NCBI GenBank assembly: GCA_024291935.2
Contig: CM044310.1
Coordinates: 80,226,713 to 80,290,712 of the forward strand
Reading direction: 5' to 3'
DNA: 64,000 nt
Source of the DNA: Okapia johnstoni
Lineage: Eukaryota > Chordata > Mammalia > Artiodactyla > Giraffidae
A model generated the notes under the pieces. The model ran no database searches. It was not told the DNA's origin and saw nothing but the letters and a program-made list of their open reading frames with translations. Below are positions 1 to 64,000 of the stretch, piece after piece. The position numbers and the translations under genes were made by a program. Position 1 is the stretch's first letter. Every line of letters begins with the position of its first letter.

Positions 1-199
1 GCTACCTGGAGGAGACAGCCCCTGGAGCCCAAGGCTGAGGTCTGAACAAGGCAAAAAGTGGAAGGGGGTGAATACCCTTGGGTCAGATCTCCCAAAAGTG
101 ATGAGAGGAAGAGAGGAAAGAGGTCAGCCAGAAGAAAGGAAGTGGGGAGAGGCAGGTGGAGAAAGAGGTGGTCTAGAGAGGGAGGGGAGAAGGAAAGGA
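1..199. other. intron, purine-rich
   Basis: This is part of the intron following e23. It is strongly purine-rich on the plus strand between about 60 and 205. No exon or named repeat was recognised. The first 40 bases do not match the next expected NBD2 exon. Confidence 0.5.
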
Positions 200-433
200 A
201 GACCAAAGTATTAGTCATTCAGTCTTGTCCACCTCTTTGTGATCCCATGGACTGCAGCCCACAAAGCTCCTCTGTCCATGAGATTCTCCTATGTCCATGA
301 GATTCTCCAGGCAAGAATACTGGAGTGGGTTGCCATTTCCTTCTCCAGGGGATCTTCCAGATGCAGGGATTGGACCTGGGTCTCTTGCATTGCAGGCAGA
401 TTCTTTACCATCTGAGCCACCAGGGAAGCCCAC
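200..433 (-). mobile_element. Bov-tA SINE
   Basis: This is a tRNA-derived head (complement of the GGCTCAGATGG type) plus a BovB-like tail, in minus orientation. The 19-base unit at 273-291 is repeated at 292-310, a small internal duplication not found in the other copies. The stretch 434-834 shows nothing recognised. Confidence 0.85.
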
Positions 434-834
434 GCAAGCAGGTCTTGTAGAGCCCTGCACGCCCCCTGCAGGAAGCACTCGTTCCTGCACCCTGTTCACC
501 CTTCCATCTGTCTTCAAACATTGGCCTCAGAGTCCAAGCCACTGTAGTTCAAGGGCCCAAGAACTCCGTGGCTCTGTTAACGTCACCCCTCTCCTTCCCC
601 AGGGCCTTCACCACCAAGGCAATCATCTTCCTCATCCCTTATTTGATGACCTGTCAACATCTGTCACCTCCACTAGAATCCCATGACAGCGGTGACTATG
701 GGTTTTGCTTTTCTAGCACAAAATGAGGCCCCAGTAACTATTTGTAGGGTCACTGAGTCAACACATGTCTGAAGACAAGTCCGACACCCAAATCCAACAC
801 TGAAGACAGGGCATGCCCTGGACGCTGAGCTCAC

Positions 835-62080
<61,246 letters not shown>

Positions 62081-62249
62081 TTTCAGGTGTACTGCCAATT
62101 CTTTTTTCCTAGAATCAGAGAATCTGAAAAGGCAACAGGTAAGAGTAGCTTAGATGGAACCCCGAGCAACCAGGAGAGGGGAACATCCCCCAACAAGGAG
62201 TGTGCCGGGGGCCATCGTCACAGCATCTGTGCTTCCCTCTGTTAGGAAT

Positions 62250-62612
62250 GGGCTTGACTCCCTGTCTTTAAACTTCTACTTGGGGCTCAGCCTCAAATCA
62301 CCCAGGGAAACCCCAAACCTCCCATTCCCAACCAACATCCTTGCAGGTCAATCTTCTTTAATATATTCAAGGCTTGCTCTTAAAACCATGCTTCTTTAAC
62401 CATGCCTCTTCCTTTATTCCAGTCTGTAATTGTCTATTTAGGTGAATCATTGATTTTTTTAGAGCTCATTTCTTGCACTAAACAGAGATCCTCACAAAGA
62501 CAAAGACAGGTCTACTTTGCTTACTGTTAAATTCCTCGGGCCTAGGGACCCGCTAGGAGGAGGGCAGATATTCGGTAAATCGACGGTGAGTGAACGAACG
62601 AATAAATGAAAG
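62250..62612 (+). repeat. L2-like relic upstream of ABCC11
   Basis: Ends in a decayed 'gaacgaacgaataaatgaa' tail like the L2 3' end. It lies just upstream of e1 in gene sense. No promoter element is recognisable. Confidence 0.45.
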
Positions 62613-62660
62613 GAGCTGTGATTTCGCCATTCTCAGACTCAGGGAAGCGGACCTGGGTAT

Positions 62661-62868
62661 GATTCAGGGCATTTATTTATTTAGTGAAATATTTATTTAT
62701 CCATTTGGCCACACTGGGACTTAGCTGTGGTATGTGGCTTCTTTAGTTGAGGCATGCAAAATCTTATCTGAGGATTTAGAATCTAGTTTTCCGACCAAGC
62801 ATGGAACTTGGGCCCCCTGTATTGGAAGCTCCGAGTCATAGCCACTGGACCACCAGGGAAGTCCCTGA
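62661..62868 (-). mobile_element. CHR-type SINE
   Basis: Complement of the CHR head ('ccaccagggaagtccctg') with a TTTATTTA-type tail. Confidence 0.85.
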
Positions 62869-62869
62869 T

Positions 62870-63420
62870 TTAGGAAATGTGAATAACTAAAAAATATATT
62901 CATTTGCTTTTCATTTTGCCTTTGTGAATATATGATTCACCCTCAGAACATTCACGTGCCTGGGGCAGGAGAGGGGATGGTGATCAGTAATGTTTCTGAA
63001 GGAATGGAAAGAGAAAGACAATGTACAACAGGGCTGGCATCGTGGGGCATGAGGGGTGTCTCACAGGGCCCCAGCTTGTGATGGACTTATAGATGCTCTG
63101 CCACCACCATCCTGAAATTCTTCGTCCTGAGCAAGGAGTCCCACATTTTCATTTTGCACTGTGTCCCACAAATTATGTAGTCAGTCCTCAAGCTCAGATA
63201 TAGCTTTTGACATTCAAATACTGGATTGTGTTTCAAGTAAACAGACTTGAAGACTAGCCTATTGTCTTGGGAGAAGATTCTCTAAATTCCTTTATCCCAT
63301 TCCTCCTCATCTCACTTCCTTTTAGCAAATCACACCCAAATCTTGTGGACTCAGTTTCTGGAATTCTCCCATAGAGCCTACAAGACAGATTCCCCAGCCT
63401 TGGCACCAGGCCATAAGTAT
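62870..63420. other. upstream region, nothing recognised
   Basis: No exon, CpG island or promoter motif can be supported. The untranslated first exon of ABCC11 may lie here or beyond the right edge. Confidence 0.4.
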
Positions 63421-63731
63421 ACAGTTAGCGCTCTGTACCCATAGATTCTGCAATCAGGATTCAACCAACTGACTATAGATAATATTCAGGAAAAAAAAAA
63501 AAAATCCCAGTATTCCAAAAAGGAAAGCTTCAGTTGGCAAAGGAAACTGTTTACATAGCATTACATTGAATTTACAGCCGTAAGTAATGACTTAAAGTAT
63601 ATGGTAGGATGTGCTTAGATTATATGTAAATACTACACTCTTTTACATAAAGGACTTGAGCATCCTTGGATTTTCAAATCCACAGGGGGACTGGAACCAA
63701 TCCCAGCTCTGAACTGAGGGGCAACTGTACT
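63421..63731 (-). mobile_element. MER2-type Tigger DNA transposon relic
   Basis: Inverted ends (ACAGTTAGCGCTCTGTACCC and the complement of GAGGGGCAACTGTA) bracket an internal match: 'ggatgtgcttagattatatg' and 'ggacttgagcatccttgga'. Non-autonomous and inactive. Confidence 0.75.
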
Positions 63732-64000
63732 TGCATGTGATGATAGAAGTGGACCTTTCAGGGGTGATGGAAAACTTTAAAATGAAAGAGATATGTCAGG
63801 TAAGAGAGGCTGTCAGGTAGTTCTTGTTTAAGACTGTGGGAAGAGTCCAGTTTCTGTCTGTCAGAACCAGCCTAAAGTAAAATTGGCATGATTCAATGGA
63901 AGGAAGCCCTGGGGGTAGAACCATGGTATTCTGGCTTACAGTTTATTTACTAAGACACAAAGGTGCTCAGTGGAGGGACTGGGGTGGGGGAGGGGGGGGG

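Noticed and set aside
62081..62098. In-frame upstream start extending ABCC11 by six residues
   Set aside because: The codon at the upstream position is TTG, not ATG, and the family starts at MTRKR.
63970..64000. G-rich window end as a promoter element
   Set aside because: It is a simple G-run cut by the window edge with no other promoter feature.

Overview
The window is mammalian genomic DNA from a ruminant, very probably a bovid. This rests on BovB (RTE-type) LINE copies, Bov-tA SINEs carrying a BovB-like tail, and cetartiodactyl CHR-type tRNA-derived SINEs. These families do not separate cattle from sheep, goat or buffalo.

The only protein-coding host gene recognised is ABCC11 (MRP8), a two-halved ABC exporter of the ABCC family. 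It lies on the minus strand across almost the whole window. Its ATG is at 62078-62080, and the gene runs off the left edge after the exon ending at 835, inside the Walker A of the second nucleotide-binding domain. I placed 23 exons (e1-e23, about 3.41 kb of coding sequence, about 1136 codons). All have AG/GT borders and open frames, and the phases agree across every junction except e1-e2. Read from right to left, e1 is the N-terminus, e2-e8 carry membrane domain 1, e9-e14 carry NBD1, e15-e16 the linker, e17-e21 membrane domain 2, and e22-e23 the start of NBD2. The codon aligned with human residue 180 is Gly (GGG), the functional wet-earwax state. The two luminal N-glycosylation sequons are kept.

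One piece is missing. The exon that in human ABCC11 encodes roughly residues 34-79 was not found between e1 and e2 (57496-61981). Joining e1 directly to e2 gives a stop within three codons. That intron holds a scrambled BovB locus with an inverted filler and a 156-bp imperfect palindrome.

The introns are filled with repeats: eight BovB segments (one with a 378-codon open reverse-transcriptase frame in gene-sense orientation, one about 2.6 kb with endonuclease and RT regions), Bov-tA monomers and dimers, CHR-type SINEs, L1 3' ends including two in tandem, old L1M, L2 and MIR relics, a MER2-type Tigger relic and two LTR-like segments. Several insertions have clear target-site duplications. The segment upstream of the first coding exon (62124-64000) shows only repeats and no recognised gene. 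I saw no tRNA, rRNA or CRISPR feature, and no convincing new biological system. The best leads are the apparent loss or displacement of the second coding exon and the rearranged sequence in that intron.
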